Positions 1-7,300 of a stretch of 12,264 bases of DNA are shown here, one piece after another. Numbering within the stretch: the first letter of the stretch is position 1; each line of letters begins with the position of its first letter. The notes beneath the pieces were generated by a model that searched no databases, was not told the origin of the DNA, and worked only from the letters and a program-made list of their open reading frames with translations. Source of the stretch: JAXDLH01 sp034666705. Its GTDB lineage: Bacteria > Chloroflexota > UBA6077 > SHYK01. The translations under genes and the position numbers were made by a program. Location: positions 1 through 12,264 of the forward strand of contig JAXDLH010000261.1 in the NCBI GenBank assembly GCA_034666705.1, written 5' to 3'.

Positions 1-97
1 TAGCCGTAGTGCGGATCCTTGTGGCCAGCCGCCACTCTCCGCCATGCGCTATCGTCCCCGCATATCCTTGAGCTGACTACGTGGGCCTGGAGCGCGC

Positions 98-1381
98 ATG
101 GCGGAGATGGCTGCCGAAGCGATCGAGACGACGGACCGCGCGACGCTCGAGGCGCACCAGCTCGAGCGGCTGCGGGCTGTGCTGGACCGCGCGTTCGCGA
201 GCCCGTTCTACGCCGCGAAGCTGCAGCACGCCGGGCTAACCTCTGCCGAGGAGATCCGCTCGCTCGACGACCTCACCAGGGTGCCCTTCACGCTGAAGGC
301 CGAGCTGGTCGTCGACCAGGAGGCCCACCCACCGTTCGGCACCCGCCTTACCGAACCGCTCGTCAACTATCGGCGCCTCCATCAGACATCGGGCACCACG
401 GGCAAGCCGCTGCGCATCCTCGACACTGACGAGAGCTGGGCATGGTGGCTGCGCTGCTGGGCCGCAATCTACCGAGCGGCGGGGGTCGGGCCCGGCGACC
501 GCGTGTTTGCCCCCTTCTCGTTCGGTCCGTTCATCGGCTTCTGGGCGGGGTTCGAGGCGGTGAAGCACGTCGACGCGCTCCAGATCCCCGGCGGCGGCCA
601 GACCACCGAGCAGCGCATCCTCCAACTGATGGAGCTCGAGGCGACGGTGTTGATCTGCACGCCGACGTACGCTCTGCGCATGGCGGAGACGGCCCGCGCC
701 ATGGGTGTCGACGTCGCGAAGTCGGCGGTTCGCCTGGCGATCCACGCCGGCGAGCCGGGCGCCAGTATCCCCAGCACCCGCCACCGATTGGAAGAAGCGT
801 GGGGCATGGAGGTATTCGACCACCCCGGCGCGACGGAGGTTGGCGCGTGGGGTTTCGAGTGCCAGGCCCACGCGGGCGTGCATCTCAATGAAGGCGAGTT
901 TATTTTCGAGGTACTCGACCCGACGACCGGGCAGCCGGCGAGTGACGGCGAGCTGGTGATCACCAACCTGGGCCGCGCCGCCAATCCGGCGATCCGCTAC
1001 CGTACCGGCGACCGCGTCCGATTGATCCACGATCGCTGCGCCTGCGGCCGCACCTTCCGGCGGCTGGAGGGCGGCGTGATCGGGCGCACCGACGACATGC
1101 TGATCGTGCGCGGGGTCAATCTCTTCCCGAGCGCGATCGAGAACCTGGTGCGGCGCGTGGATGGGATCGACGAGTTCGCGATCGAGCTCTACCGCGCGCA
1201 GGAGCTGGACGAGCTCGAGATTCGCCTCGAGACACGGCTCGCGGAAACCGACGCGTTATGTCGAGCACTGGAGCGCCAGGTGCAGGTGGACCTGGGGTTC
1301 CGACCGAGAGTCACGCTTGCGCCGCCGGGCTCCCTGCCGCGCTTCGAGCTCAAGGCCCGCAGGGTGACGGACCGGCGCTAG
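98..1381 (+). CDS. Phenylacetate-CoA ligase (PaaK)-family acyl/aryl-CoA ligase
   Basis: A 427-residue adenylate-forming enzyme that should activate a carboxylic acid with ATP to an acyl-AMP and transfer it to CoA in the cytoplasm. Visible motifs in order: the phosphate-binding loop TSGTTGKP (97-104), CTPTYA (187-192), GEPGAS (218-223), GATEVG (244-249), YRTGD (301-305), a CACGR pair of cysteines (314-318) typical of PaaK-type enzymes, the hinge GRTDDMLIVRGVN (329-341), and a C-terminal FELKARRV carrying the likely catalytic lysine (about 419). Length matches PaaK relatives (about 420-440). The start is the first ATG after an in-frame TGA at 74-76, with GGAG at 89-92 five bases ahead; an ATG three codons later has no usable spacing. 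It is not in an obvious operon with its right neighbour, which is convergent. The family is known for phenylacetate but also many aryl and alkyl acids; the substrate here is unknown, though nearby oxygenases favour an aromatic-type acid. Confidence 0.9.
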   Translation: MAEMAAEAIETTDRATLEAHQLERLRAVLDRAFASPFYAAKLQHAGLTSAEEIRSLDDLTRVPFTLKAELVVDQEAHPPFGTRLTEPLVNYRRLHQTSGTTGKPLRILDTDESWAWWLRCWAAIYRAAGVGPGDRVFAPFSFGPFIGFWAGFEAVKHVDALQIPGGGQTTEQRILQLMELEATVLICTPTYALRMAETARAMGVDVAKSAVRLAIHAGEPGASIPSTRHRLEEAWGMEVFDHPGATEVGAWGFECQAHAGVHLNEGEFIFEVLDPTTGQPASDGELVITNLGRAANPAIRYRTGDRVRLIHDRCACGRTFRRLEGGVIGRTDDMLIVRGVNLFPSAIENLVRRVDGIDEFAIELYRAQELDELEIRLETRLAETDALCRALERQVQVDLGFRPRVTLAPPGSLPRFELKARRVTDRR

Positions 1382-1470
1382 GGTTTACGCCTCGGACCCT
1401 CCGCAAGCTCGGAAGGATCCGGGACCCAGGTCGTTATGCCGATTCAGCGAGACGCGGCCATAGACCAGCC

Positions 1471-1499
1471 GTTCGTGGTTCGACAAGCTCACCACGAAC
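1471..1499. repeat. Short palindromic intergenic repeat
   Basis: GTTCGTGGT (1471-1479) pairs perfectly with ACCACGAAC (1491-1499) around an 11-base loop containing CGACAAGCTC. It resembles the TTCGACAAGCTCA-type interspersed palindromes seen between genes in many high-GC environmental bacteria. It probably belongs to a multi-copy REP-like family, but other copies cannot be shown within this window. Confidence 0.6.
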
Positions 1500-1501
1500 C
1501 C

Positions 1502-1556
1502 GGATGAGCCGACGTTAGTATTGGCAGGCTCATCCTTCGAAAGGCTCAGGACGAGC
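1502..1556. repeat. Second palindromic repeat with two alternative foldings
   Basis: GGATGAGCC (1502-1510) is the exact reverse complement of GGCTCATCC (1527-1535), giving a 9-bp stem with a 16-base loop. The right arm can instead pair with GGACGAGC (1549-1556) around CTTCGAAAGGCTCA-like sequence, with one A-C mismatch. The two stems are mutually exclusive. The second arm has the form of the common CTTCGAAAGGCTCAGGACGA interspersed palindrome, so this and the element at 1471-1499 look like a paired REP-like unit. Confidence 0.55.
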
Positions 1557-1593
1557 GGTTGGGATTGACGGCGCTCTTACGCCGGACTGCTAT

Positions 1594-1698
1594 TAATGGG
1601 CTTCGCCCTGTGAGGTTAACAACGTCGTTCCCGTCCTGGCATGCGAATGCGCCCGTGGTTCCCGCGATGCTGTTAAGCAATCGACGTGAAGCCCATTA
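1594..1698. repeat. Long imperfect inverted repeat, possible MITE-like remnant
   Basis: TAATGGGCTTC (1594-1604) is the exact reverse complement of GAAGCCCATTA (1688-1698). The similarity continues inward without gaps, with about 21 of 30 positions matching between 1594-1623 and the complement of 1669-1698, including GTTAA. The right arm ends on the stop codon of bicupin 1. A small inner hairpin GGGC-TTC-GCCC-like sequence sits at 1598-1608. It could be a small non-autonomous mobile element remnant or part of a transcription end signal. No target-site duplication is evident. Confidence 0.3.
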
Positions 1699-2859
1699 GA
1701 CCCAGCTACCGTCGGAGCGGACGCGGGGCACGTTGTCGCGCTCCTCGCGCTCGTACCAGGTGTAGGTGCGGTCCGCGTAGACCTGCGGCGGCATCTTGCT
1801 CGTCAGCCCCCGCTTCGCCAGTTCCGCCTCGAACGTCTGCCGAATGGCCGGCGGCTCATCGGCGTGCGGCAAGGTGCTGCCCTCGTAGCTCGGCTCGATG
1901 TGCCGCGCCGGGTGCAGCGTGATATAGCGGGCCGGGGTGGCGCCCACGTTGGCGTGCATGTGGTACCAGAGGTTCGGCGGCCCGAACATGCTCCCCTCCT
2001 GCCAGTGCACGACCACCATCGGGTCGTCGCCGGCGCCCGGCACTGGCCACATCGCCGACATCCCTTCGCCGCCGGGGATCACGATCACCGCGCCTTCACC
2101 ATGGTAGTGCGCCCGCTTGTAGGTGCCCGTCGCGAGCACGTGCCCGCCCATGCGGAGCGAAGTCACGTTGGGAAAGCAATAGCCGAGCGACTCGGAGCCC
2201 GGCGCAAACGCCTCGCTGGCGCGCGTCTTGTCCCAGGCCATGAGGTCCGGGAAGAACGACGCCACCCACGTGCCCCGCGAGCGGCCCGCGTTCTGGACGA
2301 ACTTCGCCTCCGAGAAGGAGCCCTCACCCGCGAACAGGTCGACGTCCGGCTCCAGGCTCGGATTGTCGAAGAAAAAGGCTGGGTTCGGCGTGAGCGACAT
2401 CGCGATCGGCAGGTAGTTGTAGTGCAGCAAGCGCGCGGGCTGGTGCCCCTGCACGTTGGCGAGCTGATACGTGTAGTTGCGCGGAACCAGGAAGACGGAG
2501 CGCGGCTGCCACTCGAACGTGTGCTTCTTGCCCCCATCGCCGGCCGAGATCGTCGTCAGGCCCGAGCCGGAGACCACGTAGACGATGTCGTCGAAGTTGC
2601 ACTTCCACGGCTGCAGCGTGGCGCCGGGCGGGATCTCGGTGACGCGGGTTTCCATGAAGTCCTTGTTGCCCTCGAGCACCACGACCGCGGCGTTGCACTC
2701 ACGATCCTCCCACGGCCCGACCTCGACCGTGCGCAGGTCCTGCACGTAGTAGGTACGGTGGATCGGCACGCCGAGGGACTCGATCCATCGCTCGTAGCGG
2801 GGGACCATCGCCCAGTAGTTAGACCAGTCGTTAGCCGAGAGCAGCTGCCGCGTCTCCAT
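1696..2859 (-). CDS. Bicupin 1: putative 3-His metal-dependent cupin enzyme
   Basis: A 387-residue protein with two cupin domains and no signal peptide, so cytoplasmic. N-terminal cupin (about 55-150) begins with GPWEDRECNAAVVVL (48-62) and lacks metal ligands: no HxH, and the second motif reads PRNYTYQLAN (126-135) with Tyr where His is expected. C-terminal cupin (about 240-320) has GTYKRAHYHGEG (245-256) and PNLWYHMHAN (295-304). Predicted metal ligands are His251, His253 and His300, with His302 near; the usual cupin Glu position is Ala. This three-His, no-Glu pattern recalls dioxygenases of the gentisate/salicylate type, but the active domain is the other one. A conserved tail, ELAKRGLTSKMPP then YADRTYTWYE, follows. 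It is the second gene of operon A, 30 bases after SBP1, with GAGGAT just before ATG. It is a clear paralogue of bicupin 2. The reaction is unknown: dioxygenase, isomerase or oxalate-like decarboxylase are all possible. Confidence 0.85.
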   Translation of the reverse strand: METRQLLSANDWSNYWAMVPRYERWIESLGVPIHRTYYVQDLRTVEVGPWEDRECNAAVVVLEGNKDFMETRVTEIPPGATLQPWKCNFDDIVYVVSGSGLTTISAGDGGKKHTFEWQPRSVFLVPRNYTYQLANVQGHQPARLLHYNYLPIAMSLTPNPAFFFDNPSLEPDVDLFAGEGSFSEAKFVQNAGRSRGTWVASFFPDLMAWDKTRASEAFAPGSESLGYCFPNVTSLRMGGHVLATGTYKRAHYHGEGAVIVIPGGEGMSAMWPVPGAGDDPMVVVHWQEGSMFGPPNLWYHMHANVGATPARYITLHPARHIEPSYEGSTLPHADEPPAIRQTFEAELAKRGLTSKMPPQVYADRTYTWYEREERDNVPRVRSDGSWV

Positions 2860-2889
2860 AAATCCTCGTCCGTCTCCTCGTAAATTCGT

Positions 2890-4596
2890 CTACTGCTTGT
2901 TCCACTCGAACATGCTCGTCATGAAACCGTTGCCGAGCTTCACGTTCTCGAGCGCCAACGTCGTGCGCACGTACCAGAAGATCGGCATGTTCATCACGTC
3001 GCCCAGCCCCTCTTGCACGAGCTGCCGCTCCAGCTGCACCCGCTCGCGCCCATCGATCGTCGCGAGGAAGCGGTCCACGAGCGCATCGAAGCGCGGGTTG
3101 CTGTACGCAAACTTGTTCTGGCCGGTCCAGCGGTTTGCCTCGCTGGCGATCTCCTTCGAGTGCGCGCGCGGGCCCGGCCACATGCTGGCGCCCGGCTTGG
3201 TGAGCGACACGCCGGGGCGCGTCGCTTCGAAGGTCCGGTCGGACGATTGCGCGCCGGTGATCACGTTGACCGAGGCGTCGATGCCGAGCTGCTTGAAGTT
3301 CTCGGTGATGAGCAGCAACTCCTGCTCGCCACCCGTGGCGGGGCGCGACCAGACGGGGAGCTCGAACCGCTCGCCCGTCTGGCTGTGGACGAGGATGCCA
3401 TCCCCGCCACGGTTCCAGCCCACCTGCGCGAGCAGTTGCTGCGCCCGCGCTGGGTCATACGGGTACTGCGGGATGGCGCTCTCGACGTCGCGGCGCAGCA
3501 TATCCTGTGGTGAGATCCAGCTATCCGCAAGGGGGCTCAGCCCGCCAGTGACCGTGTCGGCGATCGACTGGCGGTCCAGCGCATGGTACAGCGCAGCACG
3601 CACGGTACGATCCTGGGCTGGACCGAACTGCTTGGGCTGCGCCGCCTCGGGCCGGTACTGCGGCATAAGCACCTCGGCGGTGTCCTGCGGGGCGATGAGC
3701 ACCTGATTCTTCGTGCCCTCCCACTGCCGCCGGACTGTGAGCGCGCCCTCCCACTGGACGGCGGTGGGCAGCACGACGTCGACCTGGCCAGCCATGATGT
3801 TGGCGATGCTGGTGTTGGAGTCGCCGATGTAGCGCACCACGACTTTGTCGAGTGGCGGGCGGCCGAGGAAGTACTTGTCGAAGCGCACGAACTCCATCTG
3901 CGCGCCGGGGGTCCAGGACGAGAGGCGATAGGGCCCGAGGCCGACGTATTCGGTGGTGAAGAACGCGCTCTGGCTGAAGGCCTGCTTATCGCGGTTGTAG
4001 AGATCCTCGAGGATGTGGCGCGGCAGCGGGGTGAGGCCGTCTGCGTTGAGGGCATTGACGTACACGCGCGACCAGTGCGCCTGGAGGGTCGTGGCGTCCG
4101 GCGCCGTGACGTTGTCCATGAGCGTAACGATGCTCTGGAGTGCGGTCGGGAGATCCGGGTCGCGGTTGACGCGCCAGGCGAAGGCGAGGTCGGCGCTGGT
4201 GAACGGCGTGCCGTCGTGCCACACGGCGTTACTCTGGATCTTCCAGGTGACGTCCATCGAGCCATCGGCGTTGACGCGCCAGGTGCCCTTCTCGACGGAG
4301 GGGAGCTCGGTCGCGAGCTGCGGGCGGAACTCGCCCGGGTTGTCGCTCACGACCAGGTGGTTCATGGCAAGGTTTGCCTCGGCCTCAACACCGCCAAGCC
4401 CGCCGCCCACGCCGGTGTAGCCCTCGAACGTGCCTGGCTCGCGGAGCTGCACGATGGTGAGGATCTTCGGCGGCGCTGGCGCTGGCGCCACGGGGGCCGA
4501 CGCCGCCGGCGCCTCGGTGCGCTGTGGCGCACACGCCGCCACGAGCAGGATCGCCCCCAGGACGATTCCTGATGCCCTGGCCCGTACCACCCGCAT
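2890..4596 (-). CDS. SBP1: family-5 ABC transporter substrate-binding lipoprotein
   Basis: A 568-residue extracytoplasmic solute-binding protein of the peptide/nickel/opine (SBP_bac_5) family, which delivers ligand to an ABC importer. The signal peptide MRVVRARASGIVLGAILLVA ends in a lipobox VAAC; Cys22 would be lipidated. A Thr/Pro/Ala-rich linker follows, then the family core: WHDGTPFTSADLAFAW, a YVGLGPYRLSSW segment, YFLGRPPLDKVVVRYI, SNTSIANIMAGQVDVV, an RAALYHALDRQSI segment, and a QYPYDPARAQQLL segment. The C-terminus ends MFEWNKQ. A GTG six codons upstream is possible, but the ribosome site GAGGAGG (4609-4603) falls inside that extension and is ideally spaced for the ATG at 4596. It is the first gene of operon A, followed by bicupin 1. 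No permease or ATPase genes are present, so it must use a transporter encoded elsewhere. Ligand unknown; family membership does not imply peptides. Confidence 0.9.
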   Translation of the reverse strand: MRVVRARASGIVLGAILLVAACAPQRTEAPAASAPVAPAPAPPKILTIVQLREPGTFEGYTGVGGGLGGVEAEANLAMNHLVVSDNPGEFRPQLATELPSVEKGTWRVNADGSMDVTWKIQSNAVWHDGTPFTSADLAFAWRVNRDPDLPTALQSIVTLMDNVTAPDATTLQAHWSRVYVNALNADGLTPLPRHILEDLYNRDKQAFSQSAFFTTEYVGLGPYRLSSWTPGAQMEFVRFDKYFLGRPPLDKVVVRYIGDSNTSIANIMAGQVDVVLPTAVQWEGALTVRRQWEGTKNQVLIAPQDTAEVLMPQYRPEAAQPKQFGPAQDRTVRAALYHALDRQSIADTVTGGLSPLADSWISPQDMLRRDVESAIPQYPYDPARAQQLLAQVGWNRGGDGILVHSQTGERFELPVWSRPATGGEQELLLITENFKQLGIDASVNVITGAQSSDRTFEATRPGVSLTKPGASMWPGPRAHSKEIASEANRWTGQNKFAYSNPRFDALVDRFLATIDGRERVQLERQLVQEGLGDVMNMPIFWYVRTTLALENVKLGNGFMTSMFEWNKQ

Positions 4597-4601
4597 GTCG
4601 A

Positions 4602-4609
4602 CCCTCCTC
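4602..4609 (-). promoter_or_regulatory. Ribosome binding site deciding the SBP1 start
   Basis: On the minus strand the sequence GAGGAGGG lies here, with the GAGGAGG core six bases before the ATG at 4596-4594. It lies inside the coding frame if the upstream GTG at 4614 were used, so the ATG is preferred. Confidence 0.8.
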
Positions 4610-4653
4610 GTCACGCCGCTTCACTCGGCGCACCCTGCGCCGTCGCGCCCCTC

Positions 4654-4682
4654 AGGATATGAGAGACCCGCGGCCCTGGCAA
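4654..4682 (-). promoter_or_regulatory. Candidate sigma70-type promoter for operon A
   Basis: Reading the minus strand, TTGCCA (4682-4677, five of six to the -35 consensus) is followed after exactly 17 bases by TATCCT (4659-4654, four of six to the -10 consensus). Transcription would start near 4648 and give a leader of about 50 bases before the SBP1 ATG. It lies in the divergent gap between SBP1 and SBP2, where a promoter is required. No equally good promoter is seen for SBP2 on the plus strand; TATTGT at 4717-4722 is a weak -10 candidate without a -35. Confidence 0.45.
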
Positions 4683-4694
4683 GAGGCACCGGCT

Positions 4695-4706
4695 CGCACG
4701 CGTGCG
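4695..4706. promoter_or_regulatory. Perfect 12-bp palindrome, candidate operator
   Basis: CGCACGCGTGCG reads identically on both strands. It lies in the 158-base divergent region between SBP1 and SBP2, 12 bases upstream of the putative operon A -35 box and about 50 bases before the SBP2 start. It is well placed for a dimeric regulator controlling both operons. In GC-rich DNA a 12-bp palindrome in such a gap can arise by chance a few percent of the time or more, so this is only a candidate. No regulator gene is in the window. Confidence 0.3.
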
Positions 4707-4743
4707 GCGTTCGGAGTATTGTTGCGCCGACGAGTGCAGCCTC

Positions 4744-4749
4744 GGAGGT
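4744..4749 (+). promoter_or_regulatory. Ribosome binding site deciding the SBP2 start
   Basis: GGAGGT lies five bases before the ATG at 4755 and is immediately followed by a proper lipoprotein signal peptide. The open frame extends 77 codons further upstream, but that extension overlaps the operon A promoter and the SBP1 5' end and does not look like protein. Confidence 0.8.
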
Positions 4750-4754
4750 ACCGC

Positions 4755-6482
4755 ATGGCTCGACGATGGCGATCATGGACACTTGCCGTCGCGCTGGCCC
4801 TGACTATCGTGGGATGTGCGAGCCCGACGCCCGGCCCGGGCAACGCGGCGGGTGGCCAAACGGCAGGAGCGGAGAATCAAAGTAGGGCTCCGGCCGCGCC
4901 GAAGCGCGCCATCGTGATCATCCGGGGCGACGTACCGACGATCTTGCCCGGGGCGCGGGGCGCCCTGCCGGGCGCGGACGAGCTGGACTGGCTCGTCAAC
5001 GTCGGACTCACGGTTGGCAAGGGGCAGGGCGAGCCGTACACCGCGCGCATGGCGGAGACACTGCCCAGCACTGACAACGGCCTGTGGAAAGTATTGCCCG
5101 ACGGACGGATGGAGCTCACCTGGAAGCTGCGCACCGATGCCGTGTGGCACGACGGCGCGCCGGTGACGATCGACGACTGGCTCTTCACGACGACCGTCCA
5201 GCAAGACCCGAAGCTGCCGCTCATCGATCTGGCGCCGTATCGCTTCATCGAGTCCATCGAGGCGCGCGATGCGAGTACGCTCGTGGTCACCTGGAAGCGC
5301 ACCTACCTCTATGCGGACGGCGGCTTCGTCTTTCCGCTGCCGAAGCACATCCTGGAGACCGCCTACCGGAGCGGCGACATGGAGCGGTTCCAGGCACTGC
5401 CGTACTGGACCGAGGAGTTCGTCGGCACCGGCCCGTACCGAATCCGCCAGTGGACGCACGGCAGCGGTGCGCTCCTCGAAGCGAACGACCGGTACTTCCT
5501 CGGACGGCCGAAGATCGACGCCATCGAGATGAAGTTCATCCCGGACCCGAACACCATCGCAGCGAACTTCCTCGCAGGCGAGGGAGACGTATCGTTGGGC
5601 GGACGCCTGGCCCTCGACTGGGCGCAGGGCATGCTCGACCGCTCGAATGGCAAGGTCCAGTTCGGGACGAGCGCGGCCAATCCGATCGTCGTCTACATCA
5701 AGTTGGAGAACCCGACGCCGGCGGCGCTGCTGGAGGTGGACTTCCGGCGGGCGCTCGCGCACGCCCTGGACCGGGAGGAGATGGTGAACACGCTGGTCGA
5801 CGGAAAGACGTCGGTCGCCCACGGCGTGGTCACGAACCCGAGTCGGGCCGACGAGTTCCAGGCGACCCGAGATTCAGTGGTGCAGTATCCCTATGACCCA
5901 CGCCGCGCCACTCAGCTCATCGAGGGGCTCGGCTATCGCAAGGGGACGGACGGCTTCTACGTCGACCGCGCCGGCCAGAAGATCACGCTCGAGATCCGCA
6001 CCACCCAGGGTGACGTGCAGCAAGAGCGAGCCGCCTTTGCAACCGCCGCCAACTGGCAGGCCGTGGGCTTGACCACCGAGACGTCGCTCACGCCAGCAGC
6101 ACGGCGCAACGACTTCGAATACCGCTTCGCTTTCCCCGCCTTCGACCTGCGCCGCCAGCCGCTCACGCCGGACCAGGTGACAGAGAAGTTCCACAGCGCC
6201 AATCCACCGACGGCAGAGAATAACTGGCGGGGTGGCAACTACGGCCGCTACAGCAATCCTGCGCTCGACCGGCTCCTCGAGGCGTACGACGTCACCATCC
6301 CCACCGGCCCCCGCATGGAGCTGTACAAGCAGATCGCACACGTCGTGACCGACCAGGTCGTGATTCTGGGACTCTTCTACGACGTCGAGGTCACGGTGAC
6401 CGCGAGCCGCATGAAGAACGTACGCACCCGCACCGCGGGCTACGGTGAGACCGTTTTCGTGCACGAATGGGACGTCGCGTAA
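4755..6482 (+). CDS. SBP2: family-5 ABC transporter substrate-binding lipoprotein
   Basis: A 575-residue SBP_bac_5-type lipoprotein that would be anchored outside the membrane and present ligand to an ABC importer. The signal sequence MARRWRSWTLAVALALTIVG has a twin-arginine start by chance, a hydrophobic core and lipobox IVGC; Cys21 is the lipidation site. A Gly/Pro/Ala linker of about 25 residues follows. Core segments: GLWKVLPDGRMELTWKL, WHDGAPVTIDDWLF, FVGTGPYRIRQW, YFLGRPKIDAIEMKFI, a DFRRALAHALDREEMV segment, VQYPYDPRRATQLIEGLGY, FRFAFPAFDLRRQP-like (EYRFAFPAFDLRRQP), and a terminal FVHEWDVA. It is closer to SBP3 than to SBP1: both carry the FPAF(D/E)L.RQP stretch and an HEWDV end. It is followed after 21 bases by the PanB-like gene, so the two are probably co-transcribed. 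No transporter membrane or ATPase subunits are encoded nearby. The ligand is unknown. Confidence 0.9.
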   Translation: MARRWRSWTLAVALALTIVGCASPTPGPGNAAGGQTAGAENQSRAPAAPKRAIVIIRGDVPTILPGARGALPGADELDWLVNVGLTVGKGQGEPYTARMAETLPSTDNGLWKVLPDGRMELTWKLRTDAVWHDGAPVTIDDWLFTTTVQQDPKLPLIDLAPYRFIESIEARDASTLVVTWKRTYLYADGGFVFPLPKHILETAYRSGDMERFQALPYWTEEFVGTGPYRIRQWTHGSGALLEANDRYFLGRPKIDAIEMKFIPDPNTIAANFLAGEGDVSLGGRLALDWAQGMLDRSNGKVQFGTSAANPIVVYIKLENPTPAALLEVDFRRALAHALDREEMVNTLVDGKTSVAHGVVTNPSRADEFQATRDSVVQYPYDPRRATQLIEGLGYRKGTDGFYVDRAGQKITLEIRTTQGDVQQERAAFATAANWQAVGLTTETSLTPAARRNDFEYRFAFPAFDLRRQPLTPDQVTEKFHSANPPTAENNWRGGNYGRYSNPALDRLLEAYDVTIPTGPRMELYKQIAHVVTDQVVILGLFYDVEVTVTASRMKNVRTRTAGYGETVFVHEWDVA

Positions 6483-6503
6483 CGCCACAGGCGAGGAGGT
6501 CAC

Positions 6504-7274
6504 ATGGGAAAGCTCACCATCACCGATCTGCAGCAGATGAAGCGCAACGGCGAGAAGATTTTCGCGGCGATCTGCTACGACCACGAGATGGCACGGATCG
6601 CGGAGATGGCTGGCGCCGATATGCTCACGGTTGGGGACAGCGTCGGCCACAACATGTGGGGCTTCCCCACGCAATATGACGTGACGATGGACCAGATGGT
6701 GCTGGTGTGCGGCGCGGTGGCGCGCGGCGCGCAGCGGGCGGTCGTCACCTGTGACATGCCGTTCGGCCCCGCCCAGATGGGGGTGCAGGAAGGGCTGGAG
6801 GCTGCAATCCGCCTCGTCAAGGAAGGCAATGCGGAGATGGTGAAAGTGGATAACGCCATCGCCAACCTTGACCTGGTGAAGGCAATCGTGAAAGCCGGGA
6901 TCCCGGTCTTTCCTCAGTTCGGGTTCAGCCCGCAGGCCTCGATGGCGATCGGCGACTTCATGAACCGCTCCGAGGACGCCGTGCGGCAGCGCAAGACGCA
7001 GCTCGTCGAGGAGGCGAAGCTGCTCGAGAGCCTGGGTGCCGCACTGCTCGACTGCACGGGCATCACGTCGGACGTCTACGGCGCGATCTCGGCGGCCGTG
7101 AGCATTCCCGTGCTGGGCGGCGCGGCGACGCACGAAGCCGACGGCAAGATCAGCGGCTTCTCGTACCGCTCCACTATGGTCAATCACCCGATCCCCGGCC
7201 GCCCCAACGTAGCGCAGTACGTCTACGACACCGCGACTGCCTACATCAAGGAGGTGAAGGCCGGGAACTACTGA
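6504..7274 (+). CDS. Divergent PanB-like (ketopantoate hydroxymethyltransferase family) enzyme
   Basis: A 256-residue TIM-barrel protein of the PanB/isocitrate lyase-PEP mutase superfamily, close in length to PanB (about 264). True PanB adds a hydroxymethyl group from methylene-tetrahydrofolate to 2-oxoisovalerate. Here the metal-binding Asp45 (GDS, 44-46) and Asp84 (DMPFG, 84-88) and the lysine (Lys114 in VKVDN) are kept at almost the same numbers as in E. coli PanB. Several active-site positions differ: the third metal ligand Glu is Asp116, the His of the GHxGLTPQ motif is Gln138 (FPQFGFSPQ), and the catalytic Glu is Asp183 (LLDCTG). The usual IGIGAGxxxDGQ motif is replaced by VLGGAATHEADGK (203-215). 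No panC, panD or other pantothenate gene is near. Gene start ATG follows a strong GAGGAGGT (6493-6500). It sits 21 bases after SBP2. A 2-oxo-acid aldolase, lyase or hydrolase role in catabolism is inferred, not shown; a genuine but divergent PanB is the alternative. Confidence 0.8.
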   Translation: MGKLTITDLQQMKRNGEKIFAAICYDHEMARIAEMAGADMLTVGDSVGHNMWGFPTQYDVTMDQMVLVCGAVARGAQRAVVTCDMPFGPAQMGVQEGLEAAIRLVKEGNAEMVKVDNAIANLDLVKAIVKAGIPVFPQFGFSPQASMAIGDFMNRSEDAVRQRKTQLVEEAKLLESLGAALLDCTGITSDVYGAISAAVSIPVLGGAATHEADGKISGFSYRSTMVNHPIPGRPNVAQYVYDTATAYIKEVKAGNY

Positions 7275-7300
7275 CGCCGTTTGTTGGCCGCGTCACCCAA

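Larger units (their letters stand above)
1382..1695. other. Intergenic stretch with palindromic elements
   Basis: This 314-base gap lies between the convergent ligase and bicupin 1 genes. No credible coding frame is seen: the short open frames lack a ribosome site and recognisable protein. Its content is three palindromic structures, annotated separately (1471-1499, 1502-1556 and 1594-1698). One or more could end transcription from both sides, but none carries a run of T after the stem. From 1382 to 1470 nothing convincing is visible. Confidence 0.6.

Noticed and set aside
2..76. Open frame from the left edge ending at TGA 74-76, possible tail of an upstream gene
   Set aside because: Only about 24 codons, no recognisable sequence; it could be chance.
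236..1030. 264-codon minus-strand open frame antisense to the CoA ligase
   Set aside because: It is rich in Arg/Gly/Ala/Asp with no domain-like pattern, and it is opposite a gene with all its motifs intact. It is a high-GC antisense artefact.
1696..2859. Naming bicupin 1 as gentisate 1,2-dioxygenase
   Set aside because: Three-His pattern fits, but it lies in the C-terminal rather than N-terminal cupin and the flanking signatures are different, so the specific name is not supported.
3583..4572. 329-codon plus-strand open frame antisense to SBP1
   Set aside because: Arg/Gly/Val-rich composition and no recognisable motifs. SBP1 on the other strand is unambiguous.
4524..4754. 77-codon N-terminal extension of SBP2
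   Set aside because: It would bury the lipoprotein signal inside the protein and overlap the start of SBP1 and its promoter. The ATG at 4755 has GGAGGT and a correct signal peptide.
5874..7187. 437-codon minus-strand open frame spanning the SBP2/PanB-like junction
   Set aside because: Long because of GC-rich third positions. It is antisense to two real genes and to their ribosome site, with His/Arg/Ala-rich low-complexity sequence.
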